Below are positions 11,753 to 22,735 of a stretch of DNA of 64,000 nt, piece by piece (the stretch's first letter is position 1; every line of letters starts with the position of its first letter). Origin of the DNA: Isoetes taiwanensis (lineage: Eukaryota; Streptophyta; Lycopodiopsida; Isoetales; Isoetaceae); assembly GCA_021234155.1 (NCBI GenBank), contig JAJEKV010000027.1:16896891-16960890 (forward strand), read 5' to 3'. A model generated the notes under the pieces. It saw only the letters and a program-made list of their open reading frames with translations, was not told the DNA's origin and ran no database searches. Position numbers and translations under genes: made by a program.

Positions 11753-13170
11753 GTGCTACACCAATCTTTTGGCATGGTATCAACACGTAAGGATCCAAAC
11801 TTCCAACAGCTTAGCTATGAACTTCCTAAGCGAAAACGAAGAGCTATGAGGATTCAAGAAGGATCCTCTAATTTGGTGGATGAAGAGGATTTCTTGAATG
11901 CTAGTAGTGAGCAGCCCACAGTAGACAGAAGTAAGAGTTTGAGTTTAATAGGAGATAAGTCTGTTGTTGAAGTTAGTATAACAGAAATGTCAGCTGAAAC
12001 GGTCTCACATAAAAGCTGCAAGATCAAGAAGAAACAAGCAGATGCATTGGATGATAATACAATTGTGGAGGTGGATGCTGCATTAACAGAGGAGATTGTA
12101 TCAGACTTATTAGAAAATGTAAGAATTAAAAGAGTTACACATCCTCCTCCTATACCACTATGCAGGATATTGAGGCACGAGGCTGTAAGGACCGTTAGTA
12201 CAAACATGTCTCAGATGAAAGAAACTTTTCATAGAGATGGATATATTAGGGAAAAAGGTTCTTTCATTCTATCTATTTTCACTCCTCATAAAGAAAGCAT
12301 ACGAGTTGATGATGGAATTGTGGCAAGTTGGGATCCCTTGTGGAAAGAAGTGAATGAAGCCTTTGAGAAACAAGTACGTCTATCTGAAGATTGGAAAGAT
12401 CTATCTGGGAAGATGTTCTTATGCTGAGATGGAAATCATAGGGCAGTGGCATGGATGCAAGAGATTAAGTATAGATATCCATTTAACCGTGATAGGCATA
12501 TTAGTGTGCAAGCTTCATTCATTGAGATAGACCATGTTCAAGAGTCCACATTGCTTTCTGCTCTTAACAGGATTAATGAGTGAGTATGTTTCTCCCCTTG
12601 TAAGCGCATTTTATATTGTTATAAAATATACTGACAATTTGTTATACAGGTTAAATGAAGTAGGCGTTGTCCGGACTACTCTTAAAGATTTTTTATATAG
12701 CGTGTATAGGGTAGCTAGTTAAAATCCAGATAAGTATACAGAACGGCTTGGTACAGAGTTTTTGAAGTCTTTGCGAAGCAAGGACAGTTCCAATTCTACC
12801 AATGAAGCATGGTATCCTTTGACCAGACTAGCATATGCAAAGATCTTATATAAGGTATTTGCACTTTCTTAGAAAATCTTTTATATTCTCAATAACTGTC
12901 ATTTAACTTAAAGCTTCATTTCACATAAAGCTTCATTTTTAACTTCGCTTCAAATTTGTGAATAGCAAAATATATCAAAGGATATTGAGCTAGAAGTAAA
13001 GAACTATCCAGCACATAAAGAAAGTCTGGAAGAGGTTCAAAACATATGTAGGAGAAAAGTGAATGAAAAATGGCAGCAGAAATTGGGTAAGTATTTGGCT
13101 ATTGTGAATCCTAGAGTGAAATCCTGGCCGTTGATGAAAAGCAAAACCAGCATTAAATGTTGTTTAATGA
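11753..13170 (+). pseudogene. ParB/Srx-type DGNHR protein, 5' half of a broken methyltransferase gene
   Basis: A 224-codon frame from 11753 (a better start is MVSTRKDPN at 11774) is Lys/Ser/Glu-rich at first. It then reads IPLCRILRHEAVR and KGSFILSIFTPHKES, and stops at a TGA directly before DGNHRAVAWMQEIKYRYPF. DGNHR followed by hydrophobic strands is the signature of the ParB/sulfiredoxin fold. In prokaryotes and phages such domains are often joined to DNA methylases, as here with the module about 1.5 kb downstream. Exon-like pieces continue: one spliced near 12649 (ttatacag|gttaaatgaagtagg) with a TAA at about 12720, and another (about 12970-13085) ending at a GTAAGT donor. The role (target recognition or nuclease-like) is inferred; the gene is disrupted. 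Confidence 0.55.
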
Positions 13171-13389
13171 GGTGGCAATGCATTCTTAATGTTCTGTATA
13201 ATACGTGTCATTGTTAAATTCTGGAAAAGACTAGGGCGGCAAAAAGGTTTTGTCGACGCTGATAGAAAGAAAAAGGATACAAAATTTCGAGGGGATTTTT
13301 TGCTGCATTTTCTGGGCACCTCTTCTTGCTCGGCCGCCAACCTGCATGGGGACCAAGTTGGCTAAGTGCAGTGACCACAATGGAATCAG

Positions 13390-14707
13390 AATCTAAGCAC
13401 ATGAGAGTTACAGTGGAAAAATTGTTGGAAATGGTAAAAGCTAAAGTCCCCAATAGTGTCAGAGATCGATGGATTCATGGATGACTGCTGGTGCTGCATT
13501 GACAAGTACTTACAGAATACCTAATAATGATAAGGAATTCAGAGAATGGATAAAGAAAGAATCCTGGCTTGAGCATTTACTTAACCGAAGTCAGGGATAT
13601 TACGAGGGCACCAAGAAGGACTTCATGTTGGACTTCAACATTCCTAATGGAGGTGATATGGAAGTATGGTTTTGCAATTTCAAGCTCGAGTACAGAAAGA
13701 AATGTTCAATCCAATTGAGACACACATGAGTTCAACAGTGACATTCACTGAAGCATACGACTTAGAGAAATGTGCAATGCGTGTCTGCTATAGGTAACAT
13801 TTTTGTATTTATTTTTCATGCCTTACTTTGAATTTATTTATGGTTGACTATACTTGTTATTTAGATATTATAATCACCTTGTCAAGGAAGGCTATATTGC
13901 TGCATTTCCTAGAGAGTTGTGCTCATGGAATAAGAAGTCTGAGAATTAGATGTTTTCTAAGTTCAACTTAGATAGGCATGGAGGTATGTCTGAATATGAA
14001 TGCAAGAATTGTCCATGATGGATTGATTTTCCACCAGGCAAATACCCAAAGGAAGAAGAGGAAGAATGGAAAAGTAATAAAGATAATACTTTCAAGAACC
14101 AGGTCACAGAGGTGAGTGACGCATCTACCATGCAGGGGTCTCCATCTTCTAAATCAAGTCCAAGCAAGAAGTACAATCTAGAAAGTTCTCGCAAATTTAC
14201 CTTGTGTTCTGATACTCCTTTTGGATATAGAAAGGACAAACTTGGCATGTTGGAGATTTGTAGTTTGGATATTCACCTCTTATCCCGTGTTGGAACACTA
14301 CTAGCTTTACAGTCCCATAAAAGCTTTGCGATTGGAAAAATGGAGTACAACCGGTCGGTATTAAAGCAAAGAACATTTCAATCTGCGTGTAGGAGCCTTT
14401 TACCAGTAAAAAAGCTTTACTATAATTCTGAGAGATCTGTTATGTTGTGTGAATTCTGGACATGCTTTGGCCCCACGATGGTGTGATGGTGGATCTACTG
14501 GCTGGGACCGGTTCAATGGCAGAGGCATGCGCTAAGTTCGGATGTCACTACTTTGGTATGGAGAAAGAGCTAGATCTTGTTGATTTCATTCAGAACAAAA
14601 GGCTGCCAAAATTCTCCAACAACTCAATAGCTAGCCATTCTCCATCAACGTCACAACCACCAGCCATAGAGGCTTCAGGAGAAGAACTTGAAGAGCCTGA
14701 GAATTAG
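13390..14707 (+). pseudogene. Beta-class (N4/N6-type) DNA methyltransferase module, broken
   Basis: The C-terminal frame (14462-14707) reads MVDLLAGTGSMAEACAKFG, then CHYFGMEKE and NKRLPKF. This is the FxGxG/motif I block of the DNA_methylase N4/N6 family (AdoMet binding; normally DPFxGSGTT...GIE...RL). Upstream in another frame (14112-14455) SDTPFGYRKDK occupies the place of motif IV (normally DPPY/DPPF). Motif IV before motif I is the beta-class order. Further 5', 13469-13729 encodes an unrecognised segment (NKEFREWIKKESWLEHLL). Frames are joined only through introns and stops (for example a GTAACA donor near 13795), and motif IV has lost a Pro, so the module is probably inactive. Together with the DGNHR block it looks like one gene. 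Confidence 0.6.
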
Positions 14708-15305
14708 TAAGGTTGACATTTTGATTATTTTTTGGTGTTTGCTTTTCATATACTGATAATTATATTTTTATGCTTTGTTCAGTGTGTTACCCTGCTATGC
14801 AGCAGAAATGGCAATTTTAATGGCTGCAGAATCCACACCCACAATCAAGCAAATAAGAAGACATTGATGTGTGTATATTGATGATGAATGTGAAGAAGTG
14901 TAGTTGAGGTACTCTAATTTTTTAGTTTATAACACTTTTGGATAACATAGTCCACATTCATTACATCTTATTTTAAAAAATCTTTTATTGCATTCATTAC
15001 AGAATTGTCCAGTGTTCTTTCCATACTTCAAGTCTGCTGGAAGGGAGTAATTTCTACTGGAATATTGAATGCACAAACTAGATGGAGTATCAAATATGAA
15101 GTCTCAATGGATCTTAGAACAGTAACAGATTATAACAGTCATTATTGTTGTTTTAAGTTATTGGTATTGTTCTTTTCCTAAATTGTTGTTGTTATTCATT
15201 TCTCTCTACGTTATTGTTTTTGGGGACTTGTTGTTTTCCAAGTTATTGTAGTTGCTCTTTTCAATCTCTAAGTTGTGAGACTTATTGTTCTTGTTATTCT
15301 TATGA
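14708..15305. other. 3' flank of the methyltransferase relic
   Basis: T-rich with no gene. Repeated 'ttgttgtt' and 'aagttattg' runs occur at 15135-15290. Possibly the 3' UTR of the gene to the left, or the body of the retroelement whose microsatellite tail starts at 15368. Confidence 0.35.
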
Positions 15306-15309
15306 GAGT

Positions 15310-15562
<253 letters not shown>

Positions 15563-15592
15563 TTAGATAAAAAAACTACAATTTTGAAACTC

Positions 15593-16554
15593 TTATTGAT
15601 ATGGATATTGACACTCGCAATCATCTAGATAAATTGATTTTTGAATGTTTGAAAATCCCCACTGCGCAGCATCAGAAATTTCAGAGCCATCAGGTAGATG
15701 TAGCGAAGATATGGAGCTTGACACACGTCTTCTCCTTGCCGCCTTAAAGAAGAAGTGAGAGCACCTATCTCCCAATTTAAACCAATCCAAACCGGCCTTA
15801 ATGCGAGCTTGAGTTGCATGTATCGACTCAATGTTTCTTATTTCTGCCAATAGCTCTTTCTCTCGAATACCTGATGTAGGGGCTTGTGAACGACACATTT
15901 GAAGCTCCATATACAAAGCTAGTAGCCGGCCTCTAGCTGCCCACAGCCTTCCCTCGCCCCCCCTTTGCTAGCAAAGGATTTAACTGCTGCCAAAGCGTCA
16001 ACAACCCCAGACATACCTCGAAGACGAGAAAATGTAGAGGACCAGACATGCCTGCAGCCATTAGTAAACTCTGGGTCTGACAAATAACGAGTGTTAAGCT
16101 TGAAATAGGTTCTTGTAGCTCGTCTATCACCAACTAGTAGCCATGCTACATTATGACCGAGCCGCATAATCTTAGTCCGTAAAGTGGCCCACAAAGAGCC
16201 TCGCTGACGTGGCTGGTTAGGTGCATACACATTCACAATTCCCCACTCTTGCCCCTTATCCATCCATTTGACTATTATCCACCGTCCAAATCTGTCTACT
16301 TGAGTAAAAGTAACATTAAGGGAAGGCTTCCAAGCAGTGAGAACTCCAGCCTTAGCTGAGTTAGAAGCAGCAACCAAGACATTGTAATGAGGACCCACAA
16401 TTGCAGCCAGCTTCTGCACCCCACCTTTACAGCATTTGTGCTCTTGAAGACAGCAAAAATCCATTGGAAACTTAGACAAATAATTAGATAGTCTGCTCCT
16501 TGTACATGGGGAAGAAGCTACATCCCTCACGTTACAAGATAGTATGTTCATCAA
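15593..16554 (-). pseudogene. LINE-A 5' region: APE-type endonuclease, internally deleted
   Basis: From 16554 leftwards the minus strand reads MMNILSCNVRDVASSPCTRS, FCCLQEHKCC, WGIVNVYAPNQP and AWLLVGD, which are endonuclease/exonuclease/phosphatase motifs of an L1-like EN domain. After LLVGD the frame jumps directly to TRTYFKLNTRYLSDP, which normally lies beyond the end of EN, so the second half of the nuclease is deleted. A second frame (15916-15593) holds IKAGLDWFKLGDRCSHFFFK, the linker usually found between EN and RT. It ends near 15593, just right of the CTAT tail, with no RT. Membership of family A is inferred from orientation and style; no overlapping region exists to prove it. Confidence 0.75.
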
Positions 16555-16624
16555 GATATATGATGATGTTCTACATCCATCTCAGCAGCATCTTCAAGTG
16601 GGAGATCTGCCCATTGTGTTTTGG

Positions 16625-16730
16625 AAATTGGTAAGGGGGAGCCTCCTCTCTGTTCCACCCTTCCATTGTGTAAGATACCTGGCGAAGGAGAGCCTCCACT
16701 CTGCTCATCCCTCCCAATAGAAGGACACTC
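16625..16730. repeat. 52-bp imperfect tandem repeat
   Basis: Two copies, starting near 16634 and 16686, share 'gagcctcc.ctctg.tc' and a C-rich end. On the plus strand they encode GEPPLCS twice. Function unknown. Confidence 0.5.
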
Positions 16731-16734
16731 TAGA

Positions 16735-17214
16735 TCAGCTTTCTCTGTATGTCGCGATGATGTTGTTTTGTCGCAAGGCGTCTACATTGAAATCTCCTAC
16801 GAGGACAGTCCTAGCGGCTTCCGTTGTCGCGTTGGCTCCAAGCGTGGATTGCGACGTTGAACTCTCAGCAATCGCTCTAATATTGTCGAGGAATTGCTGC
16901 ATGCTCCCACCATGGTGCCTATACATATTTGCCGTGTGCATGACGGTTCCCGTGGTGCAGTCTCAGAATGTGGCAAGGATGGCTGTCACCGAGGGATCCG
17001 TAACGCGTTGGTGGTAGAGAAGCTCGAGCCTGTCGGCGTCGTAGAGTGTGGCTGTTCCGCACGCATTGCTGTTGAGCAGGCACTTATACTTAGTTGTCTC
17101 GAAGATGGATGCGTCATCTGTTCTCGTCCCTTGAAGGCAGGGGATGTCTGACGACATCAGCTGTGAATCTACTAGTATGTGGTCGATGTACTTTGTTGTC
17201 GTCAGCATAACCAT
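16735..17214 (-). pseudogene. EEP-family (endonuclease/exonuclease/phosphatase) fragment, not LINE A
   Basis: Two consecutive minus-strand frames: 17214-16963 with SSDIPCLQGTRTDD and CGTATLYDADRLELLYHQR, then 16941-16735 with MYRHHGGSMQQFLDNIRAI and TVLVGDFNVDALR. The order (LQE-like block, variable block, xYRxxGGS, GDFN) is that of the N-terminal two thirds of an EEP nuclease. The LQE glutamate is Gly, a TGA separates the halves, and the final SDH block is absent. The sequence differs from the neighbouring LINE-A endonuclease. Such domains also occur in other LINE clades and in Helentron-type Helitrons; the source cannot be decided. Confidence 0.5.
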
Positions 17215-17527
17215 AACAAATAATGTATGAGATTAATCAAGCCTGAAAAATAGGAGTTTTAACAGCTTTGATAGCTGGTGCTCTCATTTTGGTTTCCCAA
17301 TACTTAAAAAAACAGCTTATTTTTTATGGCTTGCAACATAAGGAGAGTCAATCCCTTCTAGAAATCATGGCTCTATTTTTTATCTCGTACTTTGATCACA
17401 AATTTTTTTTTTTTTTTTTAAGAACGACAAACTTTATTGAAACTCCAAGCCAAAAGCAAAATACAAATGCAGAGGCGGGAATAAAATCTCAGAGGATAAT
17501 CATGATCCACTGAGTAGAACCACCAGC

Positions 17528-19057
17528 CTATGCATAAGACAGCACACTCAAATAGGACTCAAATATCAACTGTCGCTTGGCAGGAGCAAGCGAAGAACAA
17601 TGGTATGCCTTAGCGATTCTAGCTTGTGCGTCCTGGAGGACAACTGCAGGAGGAATATCCAAACCCTGAAAGATACACAGTCTTCTGCGCTTCCAGATGG
17701 ACCACAACAACCATCTTGATGCCAAATGAAATGCTTGGCTCCGCAGCTTATTCCATGCATCCAGATAAATAGCCAGAAGCACTTGCTGACTTGTCAATGT
17801 CTTATGAAACAGAGAAAGCAGCCAAGACCAAACAGGCTGGAGATGAACACATAAAAAGAAACAATGCTCAATGGTCTCGTCCCTTTGCTTGCACAGTGGG
17901 CAGAGTGCTGACACTCGAGGATCAAATCTGTGGACAAGCACGTTCACACGAGGGCATCTGTGAAGAATCTGCCACCAAAGCACCGGCACCTTAGGATGGA
18001 GTAGTTTATCCCAAGCCCAAGTCCACACACGTCTCCAATTAGGAGGTGAAAGCTGAAGGGACCACCTAGTGGATGGCGGAAGGATATCACTATTGACAAG
18101 CAGCCTATACATAGAGTTCACACGCCTATACTCGTGAACACTCTGGTGGAAAACCCATATGCACCCTTCAATATCCTCTGGAGCAACCAATGGCAGAGTA
18201 CTAGCAATCTTTTGCCAAATAGGTCTGTCCCATCGAGACAATGAGAATTTTGTTTGAAAGATTTGCCATGTCGCTAACTGGCCAGAATCATACCATGCCG
18301 CAACTGTCAGGATTCCTGCTAACCTCCAGCGTCGTTGAGTTAATGGATGAACCGAGGCACAAAGTGGAAGATTATTTTCCACGGGTATCCACCAACAAGG
18401 GGCACTCAACTGTTGACATGCAACAAGATCAATACGAAATAGGGTCCGTATTGTCTCCCAAGACTCCAGCAAGCCTTTCAAAAAAGGAGAGGCATTAGGA
18501 AAAGGGCATAGCTGATAAAAGAGACTCCAAGGAAGAAGCGGTTTTAATGAAGCTTTCCCAAAAGGAACACAATGTGCAAGTGACTGCCTCACCAACCGCA
18601 CTCCAGGTGCGTCAAGCATATATTTGAGGATCCTCCAAATGAATTTAGAAATTAGAATCTTACTCTGCAAGTGGAAGTCTGTCATACCCAAACCACCTGC
18701 AAATTTCGGCTTGGTGCATTTGGACCATGCAACCTTGACCACAGCATGCTCCTCAGTCCCACCCCAAATAAAATTACGGACAATAGTAATAATCACCTGA
18801 AATTTTGACTGAGAAGCCAGAAGGGCAGAGGCCATATAGACATGAGAATTACTTAAAACATGCTTAGCAACCGTTATTCGCGCTGGCAGAGAGAGCTTAG
18901 CAGTATTCCGCCAAAATAAATGCTTATGCAACCCTTCTATGATAATATCCCAAGCATCAGAGGTAGAAATATGAATGCCCACATGAATACCAAGAAGTTT
19001 AGTAGCCTTTCCATGAGGAAGCACCTTCCAAGGAAACTCCGCAACACAAGGAGGCAC
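17528..19057 (-). pseudogene. LINE-A ORF2 C-terminal part (RT thumb, zf-RVT-like domain)
   Basis: One open minus-strand frame of 509 codons without the YADD catalytic block, which sits in the inverted piece at 19139-19582. It includes GKATKLLGIHVGIHISTSDA, WRNTAKLSLPARITVAKH, KFAGGLGMTDFHLQSK, HPKVPVLWWQILHRCPR and a Cys/His cluster (SALCPLCKQRDETIEHCFFLC) of zf-RVT type, and ends in LSVLSYA. It aligns throughout with the copy at 3.5-5.4 kb. The absence of stops over 1.5 kb suggests a younger insertion than copy 1. It cannot be expressed as a whole ORF2 because of the inversion. Confidence 0.9.
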
Positions 19058-19138
19058 AACCCCATCAAGCGTCCATAATGCAGAACACTTTGACCAACCA
19101 ACAAGAACTCCAGATGCTAAAGAGAAAGTATCAAGAAG

Positions 19139-19582
19139 AATGTTGCTGCTGCTTATGAGGGTATGTATTGGGCCAGATTGAAAGGTCAGCGTATAGTCTA
19201 TCTTAAATTAGATTTCGCCAAGGCATATGACAGTGTACATTGGGAATTTTTGGAAAAAAGCCTCGTAACATTGGGCTTTGGTCAGCAGTTCACCTGTGAT
19301 GTTATGAAGCTCCATATCTCGGCACGGTCTACTGTGTTGTTTCAGGGGGAACCCTCCACTGTTTTTTCAGTTGGGCGAGGTGTTCGCCAAGGATGCCCAT
19401 TAGCTCCACTTTTGTTCACAATAGTAGCTGAGGTCCTCTCATAGCTATTTGCTAAGGCCGTGCAGGATGGGATAGTGCAGGGGTTGAGTATGGAGGATGG
19501 TTCGCAGGAGATTTGTAACCAGTATGCTGATGACACGTTCCTCTTTCTTGTTGCTGATACGGACAATCTTCAGAATGCAAAG
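19139..19582 (+). pseudogene. Inverted RT segment of LINE-A copy 2
   Basis: Plus-strand frame with MYWARLKGQRIVYLKLDFAK, then AYDSVHWEFL, ARSTVLFQGEPST, GRGVRQGCPLAPLLF and NQYADDTFLFLVA, ending in NLQNAK. A TAG after AEVLS (19442-19444) interrupts it. It carries the RT palm motifs missing from the adjoining minus-strand part, in the opposite orientation. Confidence 0.9.
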
Positions 19583-19585
19583 GCG

Positions 19586-19706
19586 GATGACGTCCTGTGC
19601 AGAGGCGTTATGGCCCAGGAAAAAATGGCCGGGTGGCCATGTGGCCTCGGATTTTCCTAGCGGCCATTTTTTCCTGAGCCATACTGCCTCTGCACAGGAC
19701 GTTATC
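19586..19706. repeat. 121-bp hairpin (MITE-like) next to the LINE end
   Basis: Left arm from 19586 ('gatgacgtcctgtgcagagg' onward) and right arm ending at 19706 are reverse complements over about 46 bp with about 4 mismatches, around a centre of about 30 bp. It starts 3 bp after the last LINE base. No flanking target duplication is evident. A small foldback element or a palindromic remnant are both possible. Confidence 0.7.
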
Positions 19707-19709
19707 TAG

Positions 19710-22035
19710 CCCATATTATTTAAACCCAGAGAGCTGCAACTTTGTCATGTGTGAAGTTAAAAAAGAATGGGTATTATAAATTTGTATCACATCCAACCGC
19801 GAGATGAGTGACTAAGATTGTGATCCAAGTCATTGGATCCTGTTGGACCATATTAACGGCTGAGATTGGCAAGCCAGATTTGATTCGTGCCCTCCGATTT
19901 TTTCCGCTTTTATCTCCCTCCTTTTTTTCCTTGGCTTTTTGATCGAGCGTAGCTCCGCCCTGCTCCTCCGCATGCCTCCCTCCCGACCCTTCCCTCCTCT
20001 TTTCTCGGGCGTCGTTTCCTTCCTTGCAAGACATCAGCATCGGCATCTCTGTATGACATCTCTGTATGCTCCCTTTTTGCTTGCAATTCTCTCCAAAGTG
20101 GCCCTTGATTGCACTTCCTGCTCTCTTCCTATCCAATCTTCTTAGCAGCATTTTCTTCAAATCGTAGGTCGCACCATTCTCTTTAGTTCCCTATATCAGG
20201 TGGATGTGCCTGAGTTGGATCTGTCTAGCTTCTTTTCTTTCATAATTAGTATGAGAATAGGTAATTTGACAGGTGAAAATTTATTCATTTTTTATTAGAT
20301 ATTAATAACTTATCGACAATATCTAAGATGAGATTGATTTTCGTATGCCACATACAATGATCATCTCCAACATGCTAGATACATGATCATCTTCAACAAC
20401 CTTTTCAGCACTCATGCTACTCTGCTACACATCTACTCATGCCACCCTGATAATCCACAAGCCTCTTCTTGTCATAGCAGATATCCTCTGCTACCACACA
20501 GTCCTGCAAAACCTTGATATTGCAGAGATCAAAAGCTTTTGGCTGTGCAACGAGCTACATCTGATCTTTCAAAACTTCTTATATTACAATGAAAACTTCT
20601 TATGGTACAATGACGAATGATGAAAAAGAGATACCTTTCCACTATTTTTAATTTATTTCATATTTTGCTTTTGCTTCCCTGAATAACTATTTACAGGTTT
20701 ATCTGCATTTGCAGCCTTGTACTAGCAAGAGAAGAGAAATTGCTGGAGGCTTTTACTGTCTCTTATGTCTCCAATTTTCATCAAACAATTAAGGAGAATG
20801 CTTGCAACAACAGCAACAAAGCTGCAAGGCTCACATCTCGGCCTACTTTTGTTAAAGATAGTACAGTTTCGGGCTTCTATTTTGAAGAACAGTATAGATG
20901 TTGCAAGCCTTGTTTGTTTTTCTCTTTATAGAAACAGATGTAAGATTTTTTGATCAAAACTGATGGTAGCTTATGATTTTCCCCCTTTTAGTCTTTGTTC
21001 TTGGCTATGTTGTAGCAATATATTCTAAATATCATCATTCTCTTTGTACCATTGAAAGCTGCAAACAACTATTGTTCTTAAAATTCAATAGTTTTAGATG
21101 TCTAGTACATCATAATGTTCTCTCGAGCAAAGATTAAGGCTGTAAAACAAGAACGCAAAATCTTGTTTCTAAACAAAGAATGCCAGCAATAAGTTGTATT
21201 TTAACCAAATGCTTTAAATAAATGCACACCACCAACGCAAAAAACAACCATTATTTAAGATCAATGCACGACCTTTAAGATTAAAATAATATCTAAAAAT
21301 AATAATAAACTTTTTCAACATGTCTTTTATGGGAAAAATATGTCTTTTATTAGAAAAACACATAATTAAAAACTGGGAAAAACATGTCTTTTATTAGTTG
21401 AAATATAGGAAAAACATGTCTTTTATTAGTTAAAATAACGTTTTTATTTAAAAAGCAGGACCCGTGTCAATATTTCATTAGTTACAAAGCACATTGGAAA
21501 CAATACCTCGTTTTTTCTATGTGTTATAATAATGCTTTTTTTACATGTCCTTATTTTAAAAAATCAATACTTAATAGCATAAAAAACAATAGCAAGATTC
21601 CAATAACACATGCGGTACTTTGTTAAATAATGTGTAACTATTTTTAAAAACAATCTTACTTTCACGTTATAATTTAACTTTTCACATGTGATAATATTGA
21701 GACCAACACATGTAATTCTGAAGATAAACAATGCATGGTTCCATTAAAAACAACAGTGAAGGAAACAAAATACACGTTGATAAAAAATCACAAAAAACTA
21801 TATCAGTTTTTTCTACGCGTGGATTGTTCTGCCAAAAAACCACTGTGGGAAATTTCTGCAAAAAAACTGTTGTCTCTTTGTGCAAGTCCGGATAATTTGG
21901 CCACGTGCGTGGACTTTTGGGGCCATTTTGGTGTTGTTTACCTACGTACAGTCAATAATATATTGCACCCTACTAAGACTAAAGATCGGCATGATCATCA
22001 TGCTGCTCAGAACCATCTCTACAAAACTAGGCCTA
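19710..22035. other. Long stretch with no identifiable gene
   Basis: From 19860 to 20210 there is a pyrimidine-rich plus strand ('cctccttttttccttggc', 'cctcccgacccttccc') that resembles a plant 5' UTR or first exon, but no following exon carries a known domain. Exon-like splice signals occur near 20697 ('tttacag|gtttatctgc'). From 21000 to 21700 it is AT-rich with repeated 'catgtcttttatta' words at 21320-21430. The long minus-strand frame at 19774-20160 is low-complexity and probably not coding. Confidence 0.35.
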
Positions 22036-22039
22036 TACA

Positions 22040-22430
22040 ACAGAACTAGATTGATCATCAGAGCAATGGGGAAAAGAATCTTAGACACAGAAATAGTCAC
22101 TGGAAAAAACATAGGACAAAGAGTCTTCATACCAAGAATATCACTCACACCCGGAACTGCACAACTCCCACTCCACTTTGAAAGAACACAATTTCTAATA
22201 TACCAGCATTTGCAATGACCATAAATAAAGCACAAGGCCAAACATTAAAACAACTAGGACCATACCTACCAAGACCAGTCTTCGGACATGGCCAGCTCTA
22301 TGTAGCCCTCTCAATAGCACGTAGCCAGAAAGATATCAAAGTTCTCATTATTGACCAGCAAGGACAATCAATGAACGACAACATAATTGCAACATACACA
22401 GCAAATGTCATATACAAAGAGGCCCTCTAA
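22040..22430 (+). pseudogene. Pif1-type helicase C-terminus (Helitron remnant)
   Basis: Plus-strand pieces read TRLIIRAMGKRILDTEI, GQRVFIPRISLTPG and, after a 1-bp frameshift near 22200, MTINKAQGQTLKQLGPYLPR then VFGHGQLYVALSIARS and KVLI. The (F/M)TINKAQGQT and HGQLYVALSR motifs are the last helicase motifs of the Pif1/RecD-like proteins carried by Helitrons and of cellular Pif1. The frameshift, a stop at about 22048 and the absence of a Rep/HUH part make this a fragment. No CTRR 3' end with a hairpin was identified downstream. Confidence 0.75.
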
Positions 22431-22735
22431 ACTGACTCATCCACTACCAGGTGTCGAGGACACTATAATTTGAATAATTCTCTCATCGTATGCACCAAGA
22501 GCTCATAGCGTTTTGGTAAGCCCATAATGTTGTTTAACAAATTTGCATAACTTTGTGCAGATTTCGATTTCATTCTTTTTGTACCATTTATATACTGGAC
22601 TTCAACATCTACCCATCAAATCCTTCAGAGCTTCATTATGTGTTGTCCACCTTATCTATTCCACATTGAATCTGGTGCAGACCAGGACATAGCGTACTCA
22701 CCCATCACTTATATCTCTAAATTCTATTTGGAACT

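Larger units (their letters stand above)
17401..19582 (-). mobile_element. LINE family A, copy 2, with a 5' inversion (twin-priming structure)
   Basis: The T run at 17401-17419 is the poly(A) tail of a minus-strand insertion. The minus strand runs from the tail to about 19138 and begins, in protein terms, at LLDTFSLASGVLVGW. From about 19139 the same family continues on the plus strand, from NVAAAYEG to DNLQNAK at about 19581. In copy 1, NLQNAK is directly followed by LFLDSFSLASG. The two pieces are therefore adjacent segments of one element, the 5' one inverted, as twin-primed L1 insertions produce. The junction has about 2 nt of possible microhomology. Both flanks were inspected for target duplications without a clear result. 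Confidence 0.88.

Noticed and set aside
19774-20160. 128-codon minus-strand frame
   Set aside because: Low-complexity Lys/Glu/Gly/Arg composition opposite a pyrimidine-rich, 5'-UTR-like plus strand, with no motif.
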